From: a virus
Direction: 5' to 3' (one strand)
Length of the DNA stretch: 54,009 bases
IMG/VR virus record: IMGVR_UViG_3300047470_000294
Coordinates: 1-54,009 of that record
A program made the position numbers and the translations under genes. Below the pieces are notes generated by a model that saw nothing but the letters and a program-made list of their open reading frames with translations, was not told the DNA's origin and ran no database searches. Of this stretch, positions 28,504-36,143 are shown piece by piece. The stretch's first letter is position 1. Each line of letters starts with the position of its first letter.

Positions 28504-30495
28504 GTGGCCGTTGAGACGCAGGCGCACCAGGACATCATCGACGCCTACGGCCGGTCTCAGCAGCGGGCTGTCATCCAGACGACGGTGACGTTGCAGCGGC
28601 TGTGGAAGGAACTCGCGGCCACGGACCTTTCACGGTCGTGGCTGGGCGGTCTGGGCGCGGCGATGGTGCGCGCCGTGTCGGCCGGCCAGTTGGTGGCGGC
28701 GTCGACGGGCCAGAAGTACATCGAGGCGATGGTCCGCGGGGATGGGCTGGGCAACAACTACATGGAGCAGGCGTCGCATGTGGACACCCGTTCGTTCTCG
28801 GGTGCCGCGTCGGATGGACGGGCGTTGGATTCGCTGCTGTATCTGCCGGTGATCCGCACGAAGACGCTGATCGGCAACGGGCTGACATTGCAGGAGTCGA
28901 TGCTCGGCGGCCGGGCCCAGCTCCTGCAGATGGCCGCTTCGGAGGTCGCGGACGCGGGCCGGGGCGCGGCCAGCGTGTCGATGATCGCGAACCGGTCGGT
29001 GACGGGGTATGTGCGCACTGTCCGGTCTGGCGCGTGTGCACGATGCGCGATCCTCGCTGGCCGCTGGTACCGGTGGAACGCTGACTTTCAACGTCACAAG
29101 CGCTGCTTCCCGGCCGGAGTAGTGGTGTCGGGTCCGCAGACGCTAGCGGCCACGCGGCGGTTCTATGACGGGGAACTCGTCATCCTCACGACGGCGAGTG
29201 GTCAGGAGCTCCCCGCAACCGGCAATCACCCGATACTGACGCGACGCGGCTGGGTCGCTGCCAACCTGATTCAGGAAGGCGACGAGGTAGTCCGCAGCCT
29301 CCGGCCGGAGGGCGCTGCGCCCCTCGTAGTCCCAGACCATCAGCAGATGCCATCCCGCATCGAGGATGTATGGGGTGCGCACAGCGTGGCGGGTGTGCTT
29401 CGTGGAGTGCCAACCACCGCCGAGGATTTCCACGGCGACGGAGGCCACGGCGAAGTCGACGTTGTAGGGCCCAATCGCCTTCTGTGGGGTAGCGCCGAGG
29501 CTCCGTTCCTGGAGCCACTGGGCGAACTGGCGCTCGCCGTTGGATCGGTTGGCGTGCCAGGGGTTCTGCTCTCGGCGCTGGGCCGCGAGCTTGAGGGTGT
29601 CGCCAGAGGGGGAGCGTCCACGGCTGGCATCGTGGGCGGCGGCGGTGATTCGAGCCTTCTCCTCGGCGCTCATCTTGGACATGCGGAGCCTCTGTGCTTC
29701 CGAATGGCTTCGGATGTGCGCTCCGGCGCTCTTGAGGTGGCGCCGCACTACAGCTCGCATGACGCCGTAGCGGATGGAGATGGACTGCTCGGTCTCGCCA
29801 CCCTCGTAGGCGGCGACGACCTCCTCGATGGGCAGAGATATGGCACTACCCCTCGGTGGGATGCCGTTGGCGTTCAGGGCTCGGTACAGAACGCTGCGAC
29901 TGATACCGCAGTCGGCCTCGATCTGCTTGGCCGACTCGCCGGACAGGTAGAGCTGGACCGCGTTGTCGAGGTCCGCAGGGCTAGTTGGAGCGGCCACGTC
30001 TTTGACCTCAATTCGACAGAAGGCTGGTTCAATGCGAACGGCCTAATTGTATCTAACTGTCAGTGCTACGGGGTGCCAGCTACGGAGGCTCGCCCGGGCC
30101 GCCACACGAACCCAATGTCGTTCTTCCACGGCCTGTCGCGCGCGGAGCAGGATCGCCGGTTCACGATCGGCGGCGCGGCGGCGATCCGGAACGGCGCGGA
30201 CATCTACTCGGTGGTCAACGCGGGCCGTTCGACGATCACGCTGGACGCCTACGGCAAAAAGGTCGTCGCCACGCTCGAAGGCACGACGAAGCGTGGGGCG
30301 TTCTACCAGCAGATGCTGCGCGAGGCCGAGCAGCGCACCGGGCAGCGGTTCGCAAGGAACGGCTACGACCTGGAACGCGGCCTGCCCCGCTTTCACCTGC
30401 GGACGCCACGGCTGACGCCGGGCGAGATCCTGCGCCTTTCGGACGACCGCGACGAGCTGATCAGGCTTCTGAAGCGCTTCGGCTACCTCGGCTAG
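28504..30495 (+). CDS. Mu F-like minor head protein containing an intein
   Basis: 663 codons. Residues 1-200 and 519-663 form a head morphogenesis protein of the Mu F/SPP1 gp7 type, which would be 345 residues after splicing, with CARCAILAGRWYRW before the break. Residues 201-518 are an intein. The junction falls inside the family's H-x-x-C-x-C motif: HKR ends the N-extein and CQC begins the C-extein. The protein is made with the portal and stays in the capsid. GTG start two bases after the portal stop, without a strong ribosome binding site. See the intein and antisense nuclease entries for the inserted DNA. Confidence 0.88.
   Translation: MAVETQAHQDIIDAYGRSQQRAVIQTTVTLQRLWKELAATDLSRSWLGGLGAAMVRAVSAGQLVAASTGQKYIEAMVRGDGLGNNYMEQASHVDTRSFSGAASDGRALDSLLYLPVIRTKTLIGNGLTLQESMLGGRAQLLQMAASEVADAGRGAASVSMIANRSVTGYVRTVRSGACARCAILAGRWYRWNADFQRHKRCFPAGVVVSGPQTLAATRRFYDGELVILTTASGQELPATGNHPILTRRGWVAANLIQEGDEVVRSLRPEGAAPLVVPDHQQMPSRIEDVWGAHSVAGVLRGVPTTAEDFHGDGGHGEVDVVGPNRLLWGSAEAPFLEPLGELALAVGSVGVPGVLLSALGRELEGVARGGASTAGIVGGGGDSSLLLGAHLGHAEPLCFRMASDVRSGALEVAPHYSSHDAVADGDGLLGLATLVGGDDLLDGQRYGTTPRWDAVGVQGSVQNAATDTAVGLDLLGRLAGQVELDRVVEVRRASWSGHVFDLNSTEGWFNANGLIVSNCQCYGVPATEARPGRHTNPMSFFHGLSRAEQDRRFTIGGAAAIRNGADIYSVVNAGRSTITLDAYGKKVVATLEGTTKRGAFYQQMLREAEQRTGQRFARNGYDLERGLPRFHLRTPRLTPGEILRLSDDRDELIRLLKRFGYLG
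29104..30057 (+). other. Intein coding segment (Hint domain, residues 201-518)
   Basis: The N-terminal splicing block starts at C201 (CFPAGVVVSGP) and includes the block B pattern PATGNHPILTRRGW with H242. The C-terminal blocks are GHVFDLNSTEGWFNANG and LIVSN, ending at N518 before C519. The usual penultimate His is Ser here, a known variation. About 230 residues between the blocks are Gly/Ala/Val/Leu-rich with no endonuclease motif in the sense frame; they are the complement of the antisense nuclease gene. Codons 201-213 and 499-518 lie outside the antisense gene; the rest of both Hint halves overlaps it. Confidence 0.88.
29143..29997 (-). CDS. Antisense homing endonuclease nested in the intein (HTH plus EDxHD/Vsr-like)
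   Basis: 284 residues from GTG at 29997, preceded on the minus strand by GAGGTCAAAGAC. Two helix-turn-helix segments (about 10-45, and 57-90 with SIRYGVMRAVVRRHLK), a basic linker (about 105-130) and a nuclease domain of the DUF559/Vsr or EDxHD homing type: NGERQFAQWL (E155), GPYNVDFAV (D181), VAVEILGGGWH (E190, H197), then DAGWHLLMVWDYE. Codons are GC-biased in this frame. Every codon is the exact complement of a sense intein codon. Such nucleases cut intein-free alleles and spread the insert. It has no shared frame with the splicing domain, so it would be expressed on its own. Confidence 0.85.
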   Translation of the reverse strand: MAAPTSPADLDNAVQLYLSGESAKQIEADCGISRSVLYRALNANGIPPRGSAISLPIEEVVAAYEGGETEQSISIRYGVMRAVVRRHLKSAGAHIRSHSEAQRLRMSKMSAEEKARITAAAHDASRGRSPSGDTLKLAAQRREQNPWHANRSNGERQFAQWLQERSLGATPQKAIGPYNVDFAVASVAVEILGGGWHSTKHTRHAVRTPYILDAGWHLLMVWDYEGRSALRPEAADYLVAFLNQVGSDPAASRQYRVIAGCGELLTTRRREDDEFPVIEPPRGR

Positions 30496-30574
30496 CGCGA
30501 AGGTCAGCTCTACCCGACCCAAGTTTGGCTGCGCGCAAGGCGCGGTCTCTGATCCCGCAATGGGAGTTCCATCC

Positions 30575-31339
30575 ATGAGTGCGACTCGTACCCGCTGGCT
30601 GCCCGCTGCTCAGAGCGTGGGCTGGTTCCGGCTCGACCGTCACGAAGACCCCGACCCCGCCGACCCGGAGCCTGCTCCGGACCCGGCAGCCGATCCGGCA
30701 GATCCGGACCCCGACCCTGACCCGGCAGGTGACCCGGCGGACCTCGAGCCTGAGGATGACCCGGAGGGCGCCGACGAACTCGGCGAGGGCGGCAAGCGGG
30801 CCCTTGCCGCAATGAAGGCCGAGAAGGCGGCGGCGAAGAAGGAAGCCGCAGCCGCCAAGAAGCAGGCGGCCGAGGAGCGGCGCAAGGCTGCCGAACTGGC
30901 CCGCAAGGTGGCCGATTTCGAGGACCGCGACAAGTCGGAGCTGGAGAAGGCGCAGGCGAAGGCCGAACGCTCCGAGAAGCAGGCGACCGAGGCGGTTGCC
31001 CGCTCGGTGCGGTCCGAGATCAAGGTTGCGGCGAGCGGCACGTTCGCCGACGCCTCGGATGCCATCGACGTGTTGATGCGCGACCCCTCCAAGTACGTCG
31101 ACAGCGACGGCGAGATCGACACCGCCGCGATCGAGAGCGACCTCACGGATCTGCTGGAGCGGAAGCCGCACTGGGCCAAGCCCGAGCCGACCGCCCCGGT
31201 GGTCGAGCCGAAGCAGAAGCTGAAGCCCGATCCGGGCCAGGGTTCGCGGGGCGCTCCGGCTCCCGTGGACTACCGCACCGCCTCGAAGGAAGAGGTTGCT
31301 GCGGAGCTCGGCAAATTCGGCTACCGGCAGCGCGTGTGA
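30575..31339 (+). CDS. Scaffold protein
   Basis: 254 residues. An acidic Pro/Asp-rich stretch (about 24-65), then a long Lys/Ala/Glu coiled coil (about 75-140), and a C-terminal region ending EVAAELGKFGYRQRV, the usual build of phage scaffolds next to capsid genes. The first 23 residues (MSATRTR..., GWFRLDRH) resemble the N-terminus of the capsid protein and may be a protease site. ATG at 30575 has GGGAG upstream; ATG at 30560 is less likely. Its stop overlaps the Prp-like gene. Confidence 0.8.
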   Translation: MSATRTRWLPAAQSVGWFRLDRHEDPDPADPEPAPDPAADPADPDPDPDPAGDPADLEPEDDPEGADELGEGGKRALAAMKAEKAAAKKEAAAAKKQAAEERRKAAELARKVADFEDRDKSELEKAQAKAERSEKQATEAVARSVRSEIKVAASGTFADASDAIDVLMRDPSKYVDSDGEIDTAAIESDLTDLLERKPHWAKPEPTAPVVEPKQKLKPDPGQGSRGAPAPVDYRTASKEEVAAELGKFGYRQRV

Positions 31340-31527
31340 TCACGGTCCGGGCCCGTTTGGGCGGCGGACGCACCTCGATTGAGGTGTCCGGTCACGACGA
31401 GCCTGCTGCTGGGGGTCGCGTCTGCGCCGCCGTGTCGGCCATCACCCAAACCGCGCTGCTGGGCCTGGAGCAGGTCGCGCAGCAGCACCCGGACCAAGTG
31501 TCCATAGAGATCATCACTGAGGAGTGA
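31336..31527 (+). CDS. Prp-like (YsxB) cysteine protease, probable prohead protease
   Basis: 63 residues. The pattern ITVRARLGGGRTSIEVSGHD...VCAAVSAITQTALLGLEQV matches the Prp/YsxB family, with the catalytic pair H20 (in SGH) and C30 (in VCAAVS). In Firmicutes Prp trims the N-terminus of ribosomal protein L27 and of some phage capsid and scaffold proteins. This copy is shorter than usual (about 105-110) but keeps the core. GTG overlaps the scaffold stop and the major capsid gene starts 2 bases after it, so a capsid-maturation role is likely. Substrates are inferred. Confidence 0.8.
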   Translation: MITVRARLGGGRTSIEVSGHDEPAAGGRVCAAVSAITQTALLGLEQVAQQHPDQVSIEIITEE

Positions 31528-31529
31528 GA

Positions 31530-32861
31530 ATGACCCCCACCATGTCCGCGGTTCGCCCGCGGCTTCACCGCGCCCCGCGGCCGTGGTTCAAGCTGGACCG
31601 GCACGCCGGTGTCCGGCCGTCCCTGCCCGCCGGTATCCAGGCGATGCTGCAGAACGGCATCCTCGACCGCGTCTTCCGTGACGCGCTGGTGCCGAACTTC
31701 CTGTTCCCTCAGATCGCGGACGCCGAGCCGTGGATGGGCGGCCTGGGTGACACGAAGACGTTCACCCGTAAGGGCCTGCTGGCGCCGGTGACGACTCCGG
31801 TGACGGGTTCGGACCCGTCGGCGGCGACGTACAGCATCGAGCAGTGGTCCGTGACGATGGACCAGTACGCGAACTCGATGGACACCAACATGCTGGGCAG
31901 CGCGATGGCGCTGGCCAGCAAGTTCCTGGCGGACGTCGAGAACCTGGGCATCAACGCCGGGCAGACCATCAACCAGGTCGCCCGGAACAAGCTGTTCAAG
32001 GCCTACGCGGGTGGCCGCACCTGGGTGACCACGGCCGGCTCCTCGGACACGTCGATGATCGTCAACTCGACGGACGGCTTCACCACCGTCATGGTCAACG
32101 GCGTCCCGACCGCCGTGTCCGCGTCGAACCCGCTGACCGTGTCGATCGCGGGTGTCGCGAACACAGTGACCGGCGTCAACACCGGCACCAGCACGCTGAC
32201 GCTGGGCACCGCCCGCGTCGACGTCGCTGGCGACTACGTGATCGCGGCGAACGCCCCGGTGTCGGTCCGGGCGACCGGCAACTCGCCCTTCGATCTGTCG
32301 TCGTCGAACACGGTGACGTTCGCGAACTTCCGGGCCGCGGTAGCGCGCCTGCGGAAGATGGCGGTGCCGACGGTGGGCGGCTACTACGTCGCCCACATCG
32401 ACCCGGACACCGAGGCGCAGCTTTTCGCGGACGCCGACTTCAAGCAGGCCCTTCAGGGCCGCGTCGACTCCCCGATCTACACGGAGCTGTCCATCGGACG
32501 GTTCGCGGGCATCGACTGGGTGCGCAACCTGGAGGCACCGACCATCACCAACGGCGGCTCCGCGGGCACCCTGACGGTGCACCGGCCGATCGTGCTGGGT
32601 GCGAACGCGCTGATGTCGGCGCCGTTCGAGGGCACCAACACCCTTCTCGCCGGTACCGGCGTCGAGGACGTGCCGGAGATCCGCACCATCAACGCCGCCC
32701 CCGGTGTGGACGTCACCCTGCTGGTGCGCCCGGCGCAGGACCGGCTGCAGCAGGTCATCGCCTCGACCTGGTCGTGGGTCGGCGACTACGGCGTTCCGTC
32801 GGATGCGGGCACGGGCGATGCGGCGCTGTACAAGCGCGGCGTCGTCATCGAGCACGCCTGA
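31530..32861 (+). CDS. Major capsid protein
   Basis: 443 residues from ATG at 31530, which has GAGGAG upstream; ATG at 31542 would begin MSAVRPR, aligning better with the scaffold start. After an N-terminal basic segment with PWFKLDRH (19-25) come helices typical of an HK97-fold coat (GIQAMLQNGILDRVFRDALV), a beta-rich insertion (about 170-250) and a C-terminal domain. The strong terminator after it and its place behind the scaffold support the identity. Confidence 0.82.
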   Translation: MTPTMSAVRPRLHRAPRPWFKLDRHAGVRPSLPAGIQAMLQNGILDRVFRDALVPNFLFPQIADAEPWMGGLGDTKTFTRKGLLAPVTTPVTGSDPSAATYSIEQWSVTMDQYANSMDTNMLGSAMALASKFLADVENLGINAGQTINQVARNKLFKAYAGGRTWVTTAGSSDTSMIVNSTDGFTTVMVNGVPTAVSASNPLTVSIAGVANTVTGVNTGTSTLTLGTARVDVAGDYVIAANAPVSVRATGNSPFDLSSSNTVTFANFRAAVARLRKMAVPTVGGYYVAHIDPDTEAQLFADADFKQALQGRVDSPIYTELSIGRFAGIDWVRNLEAPTITNGGSAGTLTVHRPIVLGANALMSAPFEGTNTLLAGTGVEDVPEIRTINAAPGVDVTLLVRPAQDRLQQVIASTWSWVGDYGVPSDAGTGDAALYKRGVVIEHA

Positions 32862-32869
32862 CCCCGTCT

Positions 32870-32909
32870 CCCTCCGGCGTGGACAACCCTGTCCGTCCAC
32901 GCCGGAGGG
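32870..32909 (+). terminator. Strong hairpin after the capsid gene
   Basis: CCCTCCGGCGTGGAC (32870-32884) pairs with GTCCACGCCGGAGGG (32895-32909), a perfect 15-bp stem, nine bases after the capsid stop. It probably stabilises or ends the abundant capsid message. Confidence 0.75.
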
Positions 32910-32934
32910 CCTTCAGGAAGGAAGGAGAGCAGTA

Positions 32935-33303
32935 ATGCGTGTGCGCGTACTGCAGCCGACGCGGTCGTATTGGAACTACGAGGTCCGCGAGTTCGGCGAG
33001 GGTGACGAGCTGGAGGGCGAACTGGCCCGCCATCTCGCCGCGAATGCCCCGGAGGGGGCTGTGAAGGTCACCGAGGCTGACCCGGATCCCGAGCCGGAGC
33101 CGGAGACGCCCCCTGAGGCCCCCGAGGCGTCGGACCCGGGCGGCAATGAGCCGCCGGTGGACGGCACCATCGACGACCTCATGGCCTGGGTGAACGACGA
33201 CCGCGAGCGTGCCGCTGCGGCGCTGGCGGCCGAGCAGGCGAAGGACAAGCCGCGCAGCACCGTGGTGAAGCGGCTGACGGCCATGGTGGACACGCAGGAG
33301 TAG
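32935..33303 (+). CDS. Head accessory protein
   Basis: 122 residues: a beta start (MRVRVLQPTRSYWNYEVREF), a Pro/Glu-rich linker (about 45-78) and a helical C-terminus with IDDLMAWVNDDRERAAAALA and a Lys/Arg patch. Proteins of this build lie after capsid genes in many actinophages. Ribosome binding site GGAAGGAGAG. Function not established. Confidence 0.6.
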   Translation: MRVRVLQPTRSYWNYEVREFGEGDELEGELARHLAANAPEGAVKVTEADPDPEPEPETPPEAPEASDPGGNEPPVDGTIDDLMAWVNDDRERAAAALAAEQAKDKPRSTVVKRLTAMVDTQE

Positions 33304-33315
33304 AGGGGGCCCGTC

Positions 33316-33945
33316 ATGTCCCCGACTCCTCTCGCCACACAGGCGGACCTTGAGGCCGCACTACAGCGGACGCTGGATCCGGCGCAGGCGGCGATGGCCC
33401 TGCGCCGGGCTTCGGCGCGGGTGCGGAAGTACTGCCGCCAGGACTTCACGCTCGTCGAGAACCAGACCATCACCCTGCCGGGCGGCGGACGGGTGCTGCG
33501 GATTCCTCAACGGCCTCTGGTCGTCGATGACACGCATCCGCTGACGGTGGTCGAGCTGTTCGGGATCTCCAACCAGGAGTACACGGCCCTGGAGGGTCGG
33601 GACTTTACGCGCATCGGCGGCGAGCTGACCCGCGGCGAGGCCTGGTGGGCGCCAACCCGGCTGATGGGCTGGCCGTTCATGCGGCCCATGGGCATCTGGG
33701 CCCAACGCGTCCGGGTCACCCACAGCCACGGTGACGCCGAGGTCCCGGACGATGTCGTCGACGTAGTGCTCGATCTGGCGCAGATGAACATGACCAACCC
33801 GCAGGGCCTGCGGTCGGAGTCGATCGACGACTACAGCCGGACGTTCGCCTCCGAGACCATCGGCGGCGCGCTGCTGACCGCGGACCACAAAGAGGCGCTG
33901 CGGCAGTACCGCGGCGGCTCGTTCTCCGTGGCGCCGGTGACCTGA
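33316..33945 (+). CDS. Head-tail connector (gp6-like adaptor)
   Basis: 209 residues. The N-terminal helix block DLEAALQRTLDPAQAAMALR and ASARVRKYCRQDF, followed by beta strands (RVLRIPQRPLVVDD), is typical of portal adaptor proteins that bind the portal ring. GAGGGGG precedes the ATG. The next gene overlaps it by one base. Confidence 0.75.
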   Translation: MSPTPLATQADLEAALQRTLDPAQAAMALRRASARVRKYCRQDFTLVENQTITLPGGGRVLRIPQRPLVVDDTHPLTVVELFGISNQEYTALEGRDFTRIGGELTRGEAWWAPTRLMGWPFMRPMGIWAQRVRVTHSHGDAEVPDDVVDVVLDLAQMNMTNPQGLRSESIDDYSRTFASETIGGALLTADHKEALRQYRGGSFSVAPVT

Positions 33946-34352
33946 TGACGGCCATCGACATCCAGCCTCTGCTCGCCGCGGGCCGCAACGCACACAATCA
34001 GTTGCTGGTGGACACCTGCACCATCAGCCGGCCCGGGGCGCCGACACTCAACCGCACCACGAGCGTTCTCACCCCGGGCACACCGACGGTCCTGTACTCG
34101 GGCGCCTGCCGGCTGAAGCCGCAGCGGGTTCCTCGCAACGAGGAGGCGGGGGAGCGGCTGACGGTGGTGGCCCGCTATGAGCTGGCCCTGCCGTTCGCTT
34201 CGCTGGCCGCCGACGACTTGCAGACCGGCGACACGGTGACGATCACCGCATCTGGTGACACGCGGCTTGTCGGCGAGTTGTTCGCGGTGATGGCTGTCGA
34301 CTTCAGCAGCACCGCGACCGCCTGGCGGATCACCGTCGAAGCCGCCACGTGA
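33945..34352 (+). CDS. Head closure protein (DUF6093-like)
   Basis: 135 residues, beta-rich. The segments DTCTISRPGAPTLNRTT and CRLKPQRVPRNEEAGERL, then a barrel-like C-terminus, match head-closure or stopper proteins of actinophages. Position between connector and tail terminator agrees. Confidence 0.7.
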   Translation: MTAIDIQPLLAAGRNAHNQLLVDTCTISRPGAPTLNRTTSVLTPGTPTVLYSGACRLKPQRVPRNEEAGERLTVVARYELALPFASLAADDLQTGDTVTITASGDTRLVGELFAVMAVDFSSTATAWRITVEAAT

Positions 34353-34365
34353 CGGGAGGTCGCCG

Positions 34366-34776
34366 ATGACGACTCCCGCTGTTCTTCCTCACGTCGACGC
34401 GGTCACGGCCGCGCTCGAAACGGCCGGTCTGGTGGTCTACGTCGGCGGGGCACCCCCCGGCGTCTCTCCGACGGCCGACACCCCGTATATCGTGCTCTAC
34501 CCCGAGCCGGGCCGCGCGATGACTGCGTCGCTCGGCGACAACCGGGTCGACTTCTCTGCCGTCGTCCAGCTGACGTGCGTGGGGCTGACGGCGGCGCAGG
34601 CCATGTCGGTGTCCGACCGGGCCATCGCCGCGCTGTCCGTCGTCCTGACGGTCGCCGGGCGCGCGTCCTGGAAACCGGAGTCCCTCGATGGGCAGCCGGT
34701 ACAGCGTGACGATGACGTTGTTCCGCCCTGCTTCTACGCACCCAGCCGGTACCGGCTGCGCTCAATCCCCCTGTAG
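34366..34776 (+). CDS. Tail terminator or completion protein
   Basis: 136 residues: N-terminal helix (VDAVTAALETAGLVVYVG), PYIVLYPEPGRAM, a beta core and a helix-strand end, the alpha/beta build of tail terminators that cap the tube at the neck. Assigned mainly by order. Ribosome binding site GGGAGG. Confidence 0.65.
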   Translation: MTTPAVLPHVDAVTAALETAGLVVYVGGAPPGVSPTADTPYIVLYPEPGRAMTASLGDNRVDFSAVVQLTCVGLTAAQAMSVSDRAIAALSVVLTVAGRASWKPESLDGQPVQRDDDVVPPCFYAPSRYRLRSIPL

Positions 34777-34788
34777 AGGAGTTCCTCC

Positions 34789-35118
34789 ATGGCAACCCTG
34801 ACCACCCAGGTCATCAGCCTCGGCGGCCTGGCCCCGACCTATGGCGCCGCCGCCGCATCCACGAAGATCCAGTGTGACGAGCGGACGTTCCTGCACGTCA
34901 AGAACGCTGCCGGTTCCAGCATGACCGTCACCCTGTCCTCGACCGCGAAGGTCCGCTCGCAGGCCGCCGCGGACGTCGTCATCACGGTCCCGGCGACGAC
35001 CGGCGACATGATGATCGGCCCCATCACGAAGGATCTGTTCGCCGGCCTGTCGGACGGTCTCGCCGCGGTCGCCTACTCGTCGACCACCTCGGTCACCGTC
35101 GCCGCCGTGCGCATCTGA
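34789..35118 (+). CDS. Small beta-rich structural protein
   Basis: 109 residues, almost all Ala/Thr/Val/Ser strands (FLHVKNAAGSSMTVTLSSTA), a small Ig-like or jelly-roll domain. Likely a virion decoration or minor structural protein. GAGGAG precedes ATG and a classical terminator follows. Confidence 0.6.
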   Translation: MATLTTQVISLGGLAPTYGAAAASTKIQCDERTFLHVKNAAGSSMTVTLSSTAKVRSQAAADVVITVPATTGDMMIGPITKDLFAGLSDGLAAVAYSSTTSVTVAAVRI

Positions 35119-35142
35119 TCCTCGCCCGCCCCCGTCTCGCCC

Positions 35143-35166
35143 GCCCCGCCGCTCGGGGCTTTTTTT
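35143..35166 (+). terminator. Classical intrinsic terminator before the tail tube gene
   Basis: GCCCCG (35143-35148) pairs with CGGGGC (35154-35159) followed by seven T residues. The Shine-Dalgarno of the tail tube gene starts about 10 bases later, so it must act as a partial terminator within the late operon or an end before an unrecognised promoter. Confidence 0.8.
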
Positions 35167-35184
35167 GTGCCCTGAGGAGGGTTC

Positions 35185-35664
35185 ATGTCTGACCTGATCA
35201 GCGATGGCAACACGAAGGTTTCGTGGGTGCCGTCGATCGCGAACATCAACGCGCCGACTGCGGCGGAGTTGAACGGCGGCTCCGACTGGACGCTGCGCAT
35301 CACCCCGGACGGCCTGAAGACGGACCCGGCGACGGCGGACGTCGACACCAGTTCGCTCGGCTCGACGTTCACCACGAACCAGCCCGGGCGCCGGAGCTAC
35401 ACGGTGGAGCTGACGTTCAAGCGGGGCAGCACCACGATCGAGGATCAGCCGTACACGACGTTGACGTACAACGCGTCCGGCTACCTGGCGGTGCGCCGCG
35501 GTGTGGCCTTCGGGACGGCCTATGCGACCGGCGACAAGGTGGAGATCTACCCGGTGACGGCGGGTGAGGCGCAGAACATCGCCCCGGCGGCGAACGAGCT
35601 CAACAAGTTCATGTCGCCGCTCAAGGTCACGTCGGACCCGGCGACGAGGGCTGTCGTCGCCTGA
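35185..35664 (+). CDS. Major tail tube protein
   Basis: 159 residues, beta-rich, with the pattern DLISDGNTKVSWVPSI at the start and TTNQPGRRSYTVELTFKRG in the middle, consistent with tail tube proteins of Streptomyces phages. GAGGAGG precedes ATG. The stop overlaps the tail chaperone start. High expression is expected from the ribosome binding site. Confidence 0.78.
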   Translation: MSDLISDGNTKVSWVPSIANINAPTAAELNGGSDWTLRITPDGLKTDPATADVDTSSLGSTFTTNQPGRRSYTVELTFKRGSTTIEDQPYTTLTYNASGYLAVRRGVAFGTAYATGDKVEIYPVTAGEAQNIAPAANELNKFMSPLKVTSDPATRAVVA

Positions 35665-36143
35665 TGCCGGATATTTCGGAGCTCTTGGCAGGGGCGTCGC
35701 CGCGCGAGGTCACCGTTCAGGTGTGTCTTGCGGGCGACGTGGGCGCCGAACTGGAGGCGCTGGAAGCCGAGTTGGGCCAGTTGGGGGAGTGGCATTCGAC
35801 GTCGCTGGGTGAGGTAAATCCGGCCTACGACCTTCAGGAGCGCCTCACGGTGGCGCGCGAGCGGGCGCGGGAGGCGGCGGTCGAGTTCCGGTTCCGGGCG
35901 TTGGGGCATCGCGCCTACAGCAACCTTCTGGCCGCCCATCCGGCACCGGAGGGTTCGAAGGGGCAGCCCTACGACGCGGGCACGTTTCTGCCCGCAGTCC
36001 TGGCAGTCTGCTGTGTCGAGCCGTCCCTGACCCCGGCGCAGGTGGACCGGCTGTTGGACGTCGTCAACGACGGCACTGCGCGGACCTTGTTCGCTGCGGC
36101 GCTCGCCGTGAACGAGGAGCCGAGCCCGGTCCCTTTCTTGTAG
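35664..36143 (+). CDS. Tail assembly chaperone, zero-frame product (gpG-like)
   Basis: 159 residues. Acidic N-terminus, coiled helices (about 30-80: GAELEALEAELGQLGEW, ERLTVARERAREAAVEF) and a C-terminal helical part with YDAGTFLPAVLAVCC, as in actinophage gpG-like chaperones. The reading frame ends TAG at 36141-36143, right after a slippery heptamer. It wraps the tape measure protein during tail assembly. Confidence 0.75.
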   Translation: MPDISELLAGASPREVTVQVCLAGDVGAELEALEAELGQLGEWHSTSLGEVNPAYDLQERLTVARERAREAAVEFRFRALGHRAYSNLLAAHPAPEGSKGQPYDAGTFLPAVLAVCCVEPSLTPAQVDRLLDVVNDGTARTLFAAALAVNEEPSPVPFL

